This document shows, piece after piece, positions 38,655-49,207 of a stretch of DNA of 64,000 nucleotides (positions are counted from its first letter, which is position 1; every line of letters starts with the position of its first letter). The translations under genes and the position numbers were made by a program. The stretch covers positions 572,266-636,265 of the forward strand of contig NMRA01000046.1 of the NCBI GenBank assembly GCA_002633005.1, given 5' to 3'. Below the pieces are notes generated by a model. It had not been told where the DNA came from, made no database searches, and was given only the letters and a program-made list of their open reading frames with translations. The stretch comes from Phoronis australis (lineage: Eukaryota; Phoronida; Phoronidae).

Positions 38655-39680
38655 CAGCTAGCTGTATGAAGACTATCATCAAAATTAAGAATTATGTGAA
38701 GCTCCAGTACACATAGGGTACCTAATTATCGGACGGAACCTAAATATCGGACATTTCATAGAATCTTACTTGAAACATAATCTGAGAATTAAATGACACC
38801 AATTTTTGTTCCGTTGTAATGCATTCAATGTCCGGCACCGTCTCGTTTTTTACAGCGTTGCCTCGTTTTGATTTCACCGAGAGAGGGTGCAATTTAGACC
38901 CCCAAGTCGGCCTAAAATGGACGATCGCATAAATCGGTTATAAAAGTTGAAAATAAAATCTTTTTCCACAATGAAACCATCTCATTGAACTGACAATATG
39001 TCACTGTTCCATTTTTTCGTTTGTTTTTAAACTCAAGTCAAACCCCGACCGCGCACGTGCGGGTGTCATATCAAGAAGCCTAAGTGATACTAAAAACTGC
39101 AGTGAGTTTGCACGTGCTTTAGTCGTCTGCACTAATTCATCGAAACGACTTGGCGCCGTCATCAGATTTCATTTCATGGATAATTTTGTTGCGAATGGAC
39201 CTGGGTTCTAGCAGCATATATGTCAAAACACTCGAGCTGAAATTTGGCGACAAGGTGCCCGCGGCCATTACGTGGTTAGTCAGATTTCCGCGGTGTGGCG
39301 TATGGAGAAACATGGTGTCCGATATTTAGGTTCTCCGAAGGTTTGGTTGTTGTGTTTTTTGAAGATCAGTCGGAACATAAATGTGGCTTTCAGTGACAAG
39401 ACATAGTAACAGAACAATTCCGTGAAGGTAAATCTTTATTTCAGCAAAGAATTTACAACAATCCGTAATGTTTTCAATTAAATATAATGCAAAATGTGCC
39501 AAAACGTCCGATAATTAGGTCACTTGACTGTAGACCTCAAAATTTCACATCGCCTGGGTAGGTCTGCTTGCCACCTCGTCGTGAAATGTAGAGCTCGACG
39601 ACCGGTGCCGTGTGCATGCAAAATCTCGAGAAGTCAACCAACACTTACCTTGCCCGTTACAGCTGTTTAAATGAAAAATA
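38655..39680 (+). repeat. Dispersed repeat R2, copy split by an insertion
   Basis: CCAGCTAGCTGTATGAAGAC to GAAGCTC (to 38704) and TAGACCTCAAAATTTCACAT onward (from 39531) are the two halves of R2 as seen intact at 27310-27480. The 826 bp between is a TIR element. The right half extends to match 37640-37825 in inverted orientation. Confidence 0.75.
38705..39530. mobile_element. Element with two nested pairs of terminal inverted repeats
   Basis: Both ends begin CAGT and contain CCTAATTATCGGACG in inverted orientation. Just inside, GAACCTAAATATCGGACA (38736-38753) is matched exactly by its reverse complement at 39316-39333. The core has no recognisable open frame. CAGT ends recall pogo/Tigger-type elements, but a clean TA duplication is not evident. 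Confidence 0.8.
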
Positions 39681-40489
39681 ATCTATTAAACGTCATTTTC
39701 TTGCATTATTCTCCATTATTCTTTTTTAAAATATAGCTATAGTCCATCGTTGTACGCTTGTGACACGCCCACACACCATTTCCTAAATTCTTTGCGACAT
39801 TTCTCGGGAGATGATGGCAGCTCCGCATCTGCTAAATATTTTCTGAAATTCGATTTGCTGGTATTGCAATGTTAAAAACGAAATGATACCAGTTCTGATA
39901 ATTTGTTTCACATGTATCCAACCTCTCGTGAAAAAGAACAGTTGATTGAATATGACACAATTCCTATGCTAACATTTTGGGTTTAGTTACCCCAACACCT
40001 AAGTGAGCCTTAGTCAGACTGTGACTAAGTCATCCTAATCAATTCACAAACTAAGGAATGCAAGGTTATTTTGTGCTTGAGTGCACATAGGCTTACATGG
40101 ATGAATGCCTAATCCTAAAAAAATATTTTTAGTTATATTTTGTGATATAGTTTCACTGATTAGCGTAATTCAGTATTTTAATGGAATAAACATTCAATGG
40201 ACTGGCAAATAGTGAATAGTTTGGAACTAGCACTCTAAAGAAAATGATAGCTTTTGAAATCTTTCAAAAAAGAACAATTTTCTGTCAAAGTAATTTTAAT
40301 TTGTTGTTACCTTTAAGTCATTCATTGCTCATTAGCAGTGATAATACTTTACTTATGAACCTCAAAAGGCTAGTAAATAGAAATGACCAATTGTAAATGG
40401 TTACTAGCAAAATTTATTTTATGTTTTGTTGTTTTGTAGGCACTAAAGGCTTCCCTTATCTTTTGAGTTTAAGTTACTTCAAAGACAAC

Positions 40490-42370
40490 ATGGGAAGGCA
40501 TAAAGACGGAGTAAATATTTCAAAGTCCCAGTTTATTGTTCACTCTTTTTACTTTGCACTGGAAGCCGCCCAAGTATGTATGGTGCCTTTTCTGACGCTG
40601 TTTTTTCGGCGGATTGGTTTATCTGCATTAGAAGTAGGAGCTGTGCTCAGTCTGAAAGCATTGTTGTGGTGCCTAATGGCGCCAGTGGGGACTCGCCTTG
40701 CTGCCAACTGTGGAATGAAGAAGGTTGTGTTTCTGTTGTCTATCTTTGTGTATACAGCAACTTACTTGGTGGTCACGCTGGTACCATCAGCAGATAAGAA
40801 CTTCCTGTCAACATACTGTCATGTGAACTCAAGTGGTCAGCCAAGCAATAAAACTCAACGTCCAGTTGGACCTATTGACTGGATACCAACTTTTCCAGAG
40901 GACATGTTTAGCACTATACCATCAACTGAAGTTTCTGACGATATATTAGCAGTTACAGACAGTAATGTATTAACCATGATTCATAATGCCAGTAGAGCTG
41001 TGACAGCTTCTTCTATGGGTACTCCAACAAGTTCTTCACCAGAACCCATAACAGTACTGCACTCTACAACTATGGAAATATCAACTACTGAACGTGACAA
41101 AGGGTTGTCCATTTTAAAGAAACTGATGATATTTTATCATCTTACTACTAAGCAATTATCCAAAATGTCTAGAGATGATTTACAAACTTTAGTCAATGGA
41201 ATGTCAGAAAGTGTAGATGTATCAGATTCTGATAGTGCAACCGCAGCTGATGACTTTAAACGTGTAAAACGCTACTTGTCCAAAGACATGCGACGTTCAA
41301 TTTCTCATACTGTGGAAGTGTTACGTTCGCATGTCTTTATTTTAATAGCAGCTGTCATTCTGATTGGGGAAGTAGTTTCTTCCCCACTGACATATCTGGC
41401 GGACAACTTGTGGTTTTGGTTTCTGGAAGGAATTGATGCCTCGGAACATTATGGCCATCATAAAACAGTCAGTTTGATCGCTGCTGCTCTGTTTTCCATC
41501 CTTGTCACTGTAATAATTGATAACACTAGCTGCATTTTGATGTTTGAAATTGACCATTTCATGATTCATTTCTATTTGTTTGCTGGTTGCATGATTCTCA
41601 CTTTTGTACTTGGTTTATGTTTTCCCTCTCCAGCTCGCAACAGCAAAGTGCAGAAAAAGAAAAAGTTGACCTGGAAAGCACTGTGTCTCATTGGTAAAGA
41701 CAAACTTCACATTCTTTGTGTATTGTCTGTCTTCATAATTGGTGGTCTTCGGGCATCAGTATTAAATTATTTGTTCTGGGTTGTTGCAGACTTCGGGCCA
41801 TCTGAAATTATGTTTGGCTTTTTGTTGTGTATTTCATACTTGTCAAGTATCCCACTGTTGATTTTTCAAAAAGTTCTGGTTAAAAAATTAACAGCAATGG
41901 GTATAATAGCATTGGCTTTTTTTGTTTTCAGCATTCAGTCTTTGTACTATTCATTCCTTTGGACAGTTTGGGCTGTACTGCCTATACAAGTCTTAACGGG
42001 TGTTGTAGAAACTGGCTTCTGGATAGGCATCAAATCCATCTCTAGCTTTCATACCACGAGCCCTGCAGTTGACCGTGAGGTACAGTTGGTATTCGAGAAT
42101 ATCTACCATGGTGTTGGATTTGCCACTGGTGCTATCTTGTCTGGCTGGCTGGCAGATGTGTTTGGGTTTTCTATCCTGTATCAGTGTGCAAGTGTTGCCA
42201 GTCTTATCTGGGCCTTACTGTTTTTGGGTGCATGGAGGCTCAGCATAAGTCAGGATAGGTCAACTATTCGCTACTCTAAATTGAATTTGGCTGGTGATGA
42301 TGATGGAGTGAGTGACCATGGCTTTGATGAGGATGACTGGTTAGAAGTAGCTCTCAAAGATGACCATTAA
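40490..42370 (+). CDS. MFSD6L: MFSD6L-like major facilitator protein, single coding exon
   Basis: 626 residues in one uninterrupted frame, as in human MFSD6L, whose coding region is also intronless. I chose ATG 40490 (AACATGG): an AG acceptor at 40440 lies between it and the more upstream ATG at 40397. About twelve hydrophobic segments are visible. The N-terminal block has VPFLTLFFRRIGLS and LVPSADKN; a long Ser/Thr-rich loop (~residues 105-290) holds possible N-glycosylation sites (NSS, NKT, NAS); later blocks include LIGEVVSSPL, YYSFLWTVWAVLPIQVL and ILYQCASV. The tail IRYSKL, acidic stretch, then DWLEVALKDDH closely follows MFSD6L. The substrate of this family is unknown. Four residues KKKK precede the second half. 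The call is firm at subfamily level. Confidence 0.93.
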   Translation: MGRHKDGVNISKSQFIVHSFYFALEAAQVCMVPFLTLFFRRIGLSALEVGAVLSLKALLWCLMAPVGTRLAANCGMKKVVFLLSIFVYTATYLVVTLVPSADKNFLSTYCHVNSSGQPSNKTQRPVGPIDWIPTFPEDMFSTIPSTEVSDDILAVTDSNVLTMIHNASRAVTASSMGTPTSSSPEPITVLHSTTMEISTTERDKGLSILKKLMIFYHLTTKQLSKMSRDDLQTLVNGMSESVDVSDSDSATAADDFKRVKRYLSKDMRRSISHTVEVLRSHVFILIAAVILIGEVVSSPLTYLADNLWFWFLEGIDASEHYGHHKTVSLIAAALFSILVTVIIDNTSCILMFEIDHFMIHFYLFAGCMILTFVLGLCFPSPARNSKVQKKKKLTWKALCLIGKDKLHILCVLSVFIIGGLRASVLNYLFWVVADFGPSEIMFGFLLCISYLSSIPLLIFQKVLVKKLTAMGIIALAFFVFSIQSLYYSFLWTVWAVLPIQVLTGVVETGFWIGIKSISSFHTTSPAVDREVQLVFENIYHGVGFATGAILSGWLADVFGFSILYQCASVASLIWALLFLGAWRLSISQDRSTIRYSKLNLAGDDDGVSDHGFDEDDWLEVALKDDH

Positions 42371-44918
42371 ATGTTCTTCAGAGTACAGTTTAGGCATGCA
42401 GTCACTTCCTAGCCCAGGCAGGTTTTGAAGTAATCCATCCAGTTGACTAATAGATATATTTATGTGGCTGTCATTGTTTTTGGATAGCATATGTCATACA
42501 AGTAAGTGCACACTCATCAGTGGGGCTTTGATGTAAAAAAGTATCAAAGTTTACTATTTAATAATAGTTCCACAGCATTAATGGTATTATTAGAGTTAAA
42601 ACAGATCAAAGCATAGTTGTCAAATTTTCAATCTCCATGGGAAATTGGCCACATGATCGATATCTGTCACTACTGGGAAGACAACAATGTTTCAGTTAGT
42701 AGTGGTAGACCATAAAGTTGCATTTTGCAAGAGTGGATTGCTCGAAATACATTCTTCTGAATGACAGTTGATGGAGTCTGTACTCCTCATTTTTGTTGTG
42801 ATTGGAATATTCTGGTAACGAAGTTGTTTCATTCACGTTTCGTGTTTATTCATCCATAATGCTTTCACTCAGTGTGTGATTTGTTGGCAATGTCTGCTAG
42901 TGGTGCACTATCAGCTGCATCAATCATGGCCATAAGGGGAGATAAGTCTTATTTATCATCACCATATGGGAGACGTTACACTACGACATAACCTTAATTG
43001 TTTTTTAAAATTTAAATGGTTAACATATGGGTTAGTTTTATGTAGTTTCACTTGTCCATATCTTGATTGTTTGCTTTCACTAGAGTCGCAGATGTTGACT
43101 TTAAGCAGGGCTTCATCTTGATAATGTCCAGATTGTGCAAATGTGCCCAGTGAAACCACTGCAGACACTGATTTGGACATCACTTGTGTCAAAAAATGAC
43201 TTCACTTGGGAGTTGTAGTTTTATTAATTTCTTTTAAAAACTGTTTTGTCATAAAATTAGTGTGTAGACTACAGAAGGTTAATCATTAATGTTTTACAGG
43301 TTTCTTAGCATTTGTATGCCACATTTCTTAAACCTGAATGAAGTTCTGCTGGGGAGGTGTTGGTAATTTTACTTTGAATTTATATGAACACCAAATTTTT
43401 ATCTAGTTTTTGCCTATTTTTACTAGATTAGCATACATTTGTTAGTGAAGTTGTGAACTTAAAATAGAAATTTCTGTTCTGCATCGCTAAATGTTTCCTG
43501 AGTCTGTCAATTTAAGCTGCAAACAGATCATTGGTTTTATGGTCAAGTCACCAGTATCAAGGCCGATTAGTTTACCAGCTAAATGTGCTTAAGATATTTT
43601 GCAATTTCTTGAGTGGGATTCAGCTCTGCTAGCATAGCACTAGACTATGGCTGCGGGGTTACTGCTGAGGTTGTTCTCAGAAAATCTATTTTCTCACCCA
43701 GAATGTTCTTTTAGAGGCATTATCATTTTAGTATTTGTTAATGAGAGTTCGCCTTCCTAAATTTTGTGTCACTGGGCTCTAAACAAAGTTAAGTGGTTCA
43801 GTGCATCCAGTTTGTCCTCTACCAGTTATATTTTTTTTCTGTTTAGTTTGTTTTTAACTATGTTGTTACTGCATGAATTAAACACTGTTATTCTACCACA
43901 TTGCAGTGCCACCTTTGACAGCAGTTGTTTTGGTTCCTATTGTGGGATGTAGATCATTTGCTTTTGTTCTTTAATATGGTGTGTTTCATTAGTGCTGCTC
44001 TTACTTACTGTTCTCAAAGCCTTCACTAGCTTTTTTTCTTTTGAGTTTGCTCATTATTTAGAGGCTGTCGTGATGTCGCGATAACAGTCACCTCATACAT
44101 GGTTTGTGTCTGATGTAATTTTGAATCTCTGTTAGTTTTGTTTAAATGTTTATGAGTGTTCAACTGGTTTGAAATTTTATAATTTGTTAAATTTCATTCC
44201 TTATTAGAGCAGTAAGGTTGAGGGTAATTTGAAGAGGGTAATGAGTGCCAGTTTAGTCGACCTGTTTAAAATAATGCAAGTGCAGTTGGAGAAAGTTCTT
44301 GCATTTTATATTCATATACTGCCTTTGGTACTTCTCCAGTGTACATTATTTAATGGTGTTTTTAATTTCAAGCTTTAATGTTTTGGGTCTACATCATCCT
44401 ACCAATTCGCCAGGTGTTGAATTGGGATGAGCGTTACCGTAGTGTACAAGTTTCACTCCATGTGCCTTGTGTACCTGTTTATTGTAGTACTGTGTGCTGC
44501 AGTGTACTACTGTATGCTGTATTGTACTACTGTATGCTGTATTGTACTACAGTGTGCTGGATTGTACTACTGTACGCTGTATTGTACTACTGTGTGCTGT
44601 ATTGTACTACTGTATGCTGTGTTGTACTACTGTATGCTGTATTGTACTACTGTATGCTGTATTGTACTACTGTATGCTGTATTGTACTGCTGTATGCTGT
44701 ATTTTTCAGCCAATTATAAAGTGCTCATTCAGCCCAGGTGGTCAAGTTAAAACTTGATTGATGCATGGAGCTGTACTTTGTTTACAAATATTGTTGTCTG
44801 GTGGATGGTAACCTACTATTGTTTCACTACGAGGTTGTTAATGATTTTTAGCTTCTCATGTTGAAAACATTCCATGTTAAGCCGGTCTTCCAATTTATGT
44901 TTACTCGGGTTATTATGC
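42371..44918 (+). other. Probable MFSD6L 3' UTR
   Basis: No other gene is seen between the MFSD6L stop codon and AATAAA at 44919. The interval holds a 20-bp minisatellite (44481-44704). If transcribed to that signal, the 3' UTR is about 2.5 kb. Confidence 0.5.
44481..44704. repeat. 20-bp minisatellite, about 11 copies
   Basis: The unit is TGTATGCTGTATTGTACTAC with single-base variants such as TGTGTGCTGTATTGTACTAC. It probably lies in the MFSD6L 3' UTR. Open frames over it come from the repeat. Confidence 0.95.
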
Positions 44919-44924
44919 AATAAA
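44919..44924 (+). terminator. Candidate polyadenylation signal (AATAAA) for MFSD6L
   Basis: AATAAA in the context TTATGCAATAAATGG, followed within 30 bp by a T/GT-rich stretch (GTATTTGTGTTATTAG). It is the best candidate seen downstream of 42370; earlier weak variants are possible. Confidence 0.45.
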
Positions 44925-45044
44925 TGGTATATTTTGAATACATAATTGAATCGTATTTGTGTTATTAGGGTAATGATCAGCACTGTAGATTGTACATTAC
45001 TGCCATTTTCAATATTGCCACAGCTGAAGAGATTCTAATTGCTT

Positions 45045-45207
45045 CTTCACTAAATCATGAATATTTACCATGGTTGACATCTTCACTAAATCATGAATCA
45101 TTACCATGGTTGACATCTTCACTAAATCATGAATCATAACCATGGCTGACATCTTCAGTAAATCATGAATCGTTACCATCATGGCTGATATCTTCACTAA
45201 ATCACTT
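45045..45207. repeat. 36-bp tandem repeat, about 4.5 copies
   Basis: The unit carries CTTCACTAAATCATGAATCA then TTACCATGGTTGACAT, with one 39-bp variant. It lies between MFSD6L and CHRAC1, which converge here. No coding meaning. Confidence 0.9.
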
Positions 45208-46504
45208 GTGCTTGTCACTTTTGGTTACGTAATTTATGATCGACCCACAAATAGTCAATCTGTATTGTACATGCATTACCGAAACACTGATAATTTGCTC
45301 CACTGGTGCCATTTCACTTCATTTTCGTCAGCACCTCCTCACTCAATTACCTTGAAATGAGACCTAAACCAAGCGATGCATCCGTGTTAATATATCTGAT
45401 TGTAAACGTCAATAATCTTATTGCAGACGGTATAGACGCTGGCAGTTCATTGGGTGCTTTTAAAAAGGAAAGTTCAATTAACAACTCCAGCAAACATTCT
45501 TCCCAGTAACTGGCAACTAAAAACGGGATGCCAATGAATCGTTCTTAAAATACAAAATGCATCCAGTACTTTGTCCCTTGGATGGATACATCTTTGGTAT
45601 CTGTGGTGAAGTCAAGTTAATACCAGAAATGTGCATGTGATGAGCACTATTAAAGATATTTATAGTAATTCCACACATGTAAAAGAGCAAATTCATCTTC
45701 AGAACATCAACAGGTTTAATATATCTAGCACATCTGCTGTCACCATTACTAACACATGGTGGGTATTATTAAAAAGATTGTTGTTAATGACGTATTCTGT
45801 TAAAGTGGCTAAAAACTGAAATCGAATTGGACTAGTATACCGGAATTCTCATGTAATTTGTCACGTGATATTCCATTACCAACAAGGACATTGAATGAAA
45901 CCATCAGCAACTCAAGAAAACTCATCAGAGTTTATTAGAGTTGGCCAACACTAAAATTGTTAAATTCAAAATGTCACATGTTTGCATTGCCTATGACTTG
46001 AGTCGCCAGTTGATTCAGCAATAGTTCAAGATCAGATTAAGCGTGGCAATGATTTTACATCCTAAAATGCTTTGGTTAAAAGTTAAACAACTAATCACTG
46101 GCAACAATAAAAAAGGACTTGAAATAGCATTTCTCAGCCCAACGAGCATAAAATTAACAGCAATGCAAATTACCCTTCCTCCATACGCAGATTTGTCTTC
46201 TAATAGCGATATAAATCGAGAGCTAGTCAACACTGAATTGTAGCACAGAATGTGACCGCATATATTTATCAGAGATGTGTAAATGATTAGAACTACTACA
46301 TTCCAGCAGTATACAGTGTATTGTATTCAATGCTGAATAATTATTCTCTCACGAAGGTAATGCTGGTCAAAAATACAAAACAATAGGAAATTCCAGAGTC
46401 TTCAGTTCTGCCACGGCAATTTAGAGCAAGTTTCTAATACGAAGGGTGGAGACTACAATGCATCAGTTTTGATTATGTCCAATGAGTTACAATCAAGCAT
46501 GAGT
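45208..46504. other. Region between convergent MFSD6L and CHRAC1
   Basis: It probably contains the CHRAC1 3' UTR on the minus strand; TTTATT at 45931-45936 would be an AATAAA signal on that strand. No gene or named repeat is seen. Confidence 0.4.
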
Positions 46505-48956
46505 TCATCTGTCTTCATGTCCATCATTATGCGACTGCAGACTATGGAGATAATCCCTGGCTTTTATTTTTCGTGGAATTATTTCTGTAAGAAAATTGTA
46601 AACTGGATTTTAGATTTTGTCAACATTTCGGCTATACACAAAAAGCAGAATAATTTCAAAAACACAAAACTACTACAATTGTAAGGCAAACTTTTCTCAC
46701 ATTAGTAAGCCCAAAGATTCTGTTGCAATAATTGAATTCAATATCCTGCAAACTTCAACAAACCGTTCTATCATCAGACATAAGATGTAAAATATTATAA
46801 TCCCTGCTAACAGCACAAATTCAGCAGCACAACATTCCTTCAATGCATAAGGACATCAATTCAAAATCAGCTAAACACAGCCACAAGGGACACCATATTT
46901 GAATCTGTAGCGGAGCATATGTTAAGTCAGAAATGCATGCCAGCAAAATTAGATGTACAAAGTCTTGAAGTGCACAAAAACTGTTACCTTGTAGAAATTG
47001 CAGAGATTCATCAGTGTTCACTATTTCTGCTAAGTGTTTGTAGTCAAGTTCACTACTCCCTCCATTGTTCTTCAGTGACAATCGTGTGAGATCTCTGACA
47101 AAAATTTCCTGTTAATAGATACATAAAAAGGTTTTATAACAAAGTCACTTTAACAAGATCAACACCGCTATATATTTTATGAATCAAAAAGTAAATCACT
47201 TGTGCATCTCTTTGACAGCAACTAGGGCAATGTATTGCTTACTATAGTCACAGCCAGAGTTGGGCAATACCTTCAGTGATACACGAGGTGATCTTGTAAT
47301 GGCAATGCTCAAACGATTTGCTTTTTGATTGATAAAATAAAGTATACAAAACAATGCGGAAGGACACACTTACCTATAAATAATAGATTCGGCACAAATA
47401 CACTGAAAAATGATTTATTACTTATCCAATACTTTGACATTTATATGCAAATTATGTAGGTCAGTTGACCAAAAGTTATGACATGAGCGCAAGAAAACAT
47501 GGATGGCAACACGACACTTTTCATTGTACCCAAGTAATTTTTACTGGTTATAAGATTAGATTTAACTTAATTGCAAAGTGTAAACAATCAAATGCCGTCA
47601 AAAATGTCAGAGTTTATTGTCAAGTAAGTCTCAAATTACTGTGTTTATGGTTTTCAGCATATTTTCATTCAGCTCCCCACGATAACCATTGGTTGGCAAA
47701 TTAGGCATGAAAACCAGGAACCCAGGCCCATACGGCAGGTGTTGACACACCAGGTACGTCAGAATGAGACTAAGGCAGTTTTCAGTTCAAGAACAATAAT
47801 TAACAAGAAAAGACATGCATATTCAGAACAGTGTATTGAAGCAAGTGTATCAATGGTGTCTGGTTGACCAAGACAATGCACAAATTAGGAATCGGGGAAT
47901 TCTGCAAACGCCATTACATCGAAACATAGAACCAAAGTCTGGTAAGATTAGCAATCTTGCCACTACGGGTGCGAATGAAGCCGCTTGATTGCAAACCTCG
48001 TCAGAGCAGCAGGTAAACACAATCACAGCATATAACACATGCATCACATATAATGACGCGATTGCTAATCCTGCCAGACTTCTAGCGGTATATTCCGATG
48101 TAATGGCTGTAATAATAACTGAGATTACGCGACCTGAGATTCGAACCAGCGACCACCCATAAAACCGGCGAGCGTGCTAACTATTCAACTAATAGGCAAT
48201 TGCCCGTTAATGAGTGGCTAACAGAGGATCACGATTCACCAGAAGCACATCTACAACATTCCCCTTTTTCCTATGGAACAGGCGCGCCACCAGGAAGGCA
48301 AACACCAGGTTGTCTCGCATATAAGTCATAAACTTCCCTTGGTACTTTTACCACCAGACAAAAGTGAACACAAGGTTGTCCCTCATACAGGTCCTCGACT
48401 CCTGGAACTTTTACCATCACTTTAACCATGCGCGTCGTCTGAGGTCCACATGTACTAGTTTAGTGGGAGTGTTTCATCGTTAAATCATCCCTTTACCGAC
48501 TACGCCATTTGTAGTAATAGCCGACATTACCCAACCCGGCGACCCCCATAAAACTGGCAAGCTTGCAAACCATGATTTAGCCACTAGGCAATTGCCCGTT
48601 CCGGGCGTTAGCGAGTGGCTCATCTCCTACGATTTGGCGAACCTTTCTTTACTTATGGTGTATACTGGAGTTATGTTCTAAAAATCGAAATAACCAACCA
48701 TGGAGCATACCAGGCATGGGAGAGCCGCTAGACAGAGTCAAGATCTGAGTTCGAGATTGCAAATCAGTGTCTCTGTCAGTGAATGTGGAAGGTTGAGCCA
48801 GCCCAGAGCCAGAGAGCACAACTGATTTCTCACCGTAGCTTTTGTAATTATAAACAGCGATTCTTGGCTTATGTTGGAGACATCAGGTGAGCTTTTCATA
48901 ATAGTCTTTACACGTGATACTGGCAAAATACATGAAGCGTCTTCCCTTGAACTCAT
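46505..48956 (-). CDS. CHRAC1: Chromatin accessibility complex protein 1 (histone fold)
   Basis: Three coding exons, 48834-48956, 46988-47108 and 46505-46584, join in phase (0, 1) to 107 residues. Exon 1 gives LPVSRVKTIMKSSPDVSNIS then QESLFIITKAT, the first helices of the H2A/NF-YC-like histone fold. Exon 2 starts EIFVRDLTRLSL and contains LDYKHLAEIVNTDESLQFLQ. Exon 3 gives IIPRKIKARDYLHSL and a short polar tail. CHRAC1 pairs with POLE3 in the ISWI-containing CHRAC remodelling complex and binds DNA. The protein is shorter than the human one (131), mainly in the acidic C-tail. ATG 48956 is used because no other in-frame ATG occurs before the acceptor at 48971-48972, which implies an upstream 5' UTR exon. 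Confidence 0.95.
47895..48107. repeat. Inverted repeat pair in CHRAC1 intron 1
   Basis: GCCATTACATCGAAACATAG through AGTCTGGTAAGATTAGCAAT (about 47911-47957) is matched in inverted order by ATTGCTAATCCTGCCAGACT and CCGATGTAATGGC (about 48060-48106). About 100 bp separate the arms, so the two arms could fold back. Confidence 0.7.
48121..48235 (-). mobile_element. tRNA-derived SINE-like copy 1
   Basis: On the minus strand ATTAGTTGAATAGTTAGCAC resembles an A box and GGTTCGAATCTCAGGTCGCG holds a B box about 35 bp further. A closely similar but more damaged copy lies at 48535-48640. It is in CHRAC1 intron 1. Confidence 0.6.
48535..48640 (-). mobile_element. tRNA-derived SINE-like copy 2
   Basis: It shares GCAATTGCC and the GGTCGC/GGTCGCCGGGTT stretch with copy 1. 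The B box is eroded (GGGTTGGGTAAT). Between the two copies is a roughly 65-bp imperfect direct repeat around CACCAGGTTGTC / CACAAGGTTGTC. Confidence 0.5.
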
Positions 48957-49207
48957 CTTTGACACAATTCCTGGTAAAAACAAAAAATCAAAAGTGTGGT
49001 TCAGCAACAACTGGTGTGACTTAATAATAGCAAATACAATTAAACTAGGTCAAACGTCAAACTTGAGAATTGTATTTTTATTTCCTCGAAATAATCATAT
49101 TGTATTTTTTAAAACCTTCGTCAAGTTAATATTAAGATCATCTAATAATTTTGTGGTTAAATTTGCTTTGTAAACTAACTGGGTCAACAGGTCACTCACG
49201 TTGAAAA
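48957..49207. promoter_or_regulatory. Shared head-to-head promoter region, CHRAC1 / PHF20
   Basis: The two start codons are 251 bp apart on opposite strands, a typical bidirectional-promoter arrangement. A minus-strand donor, TTTTTCAAC then GTGAGT (exon edge 49200), could end the CHRAC1 5' UTR exon, whose acceptor is at 48971-48972. That exon would overlap PHF20 exon 1 in antisense. No core promoter motif is assignable. Confidence 0.55.

Larger units (their letters stand above)
38126..40489. promoter_or_regulatory. Divergent intergenic region, PDXDC1 / MFSD6L
   Basis: The two start codons face away from each other 2.36 kb apart. The region must hold both promoters and the 5' UTR exon(s) of MFSD6L, whose coding exon is preceded by an acceptor (TTTTGTAG, ending 40440). 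An ATTGG (inverted CCAAT) at 38460 lies about 335 bp from the PDXDC1 ATG, but no TATA box or start site can be assigned. Much of the middle is the R2 repeat and its insertion. Confidence 0.55.

Noticed and set aside
44378-44757. Cys/Tyr/Leu-rich repeat protein
   Set aside because: All three frames are open across the 20-bp minisatellite, which is a sign of a simple repeat, not a gene.
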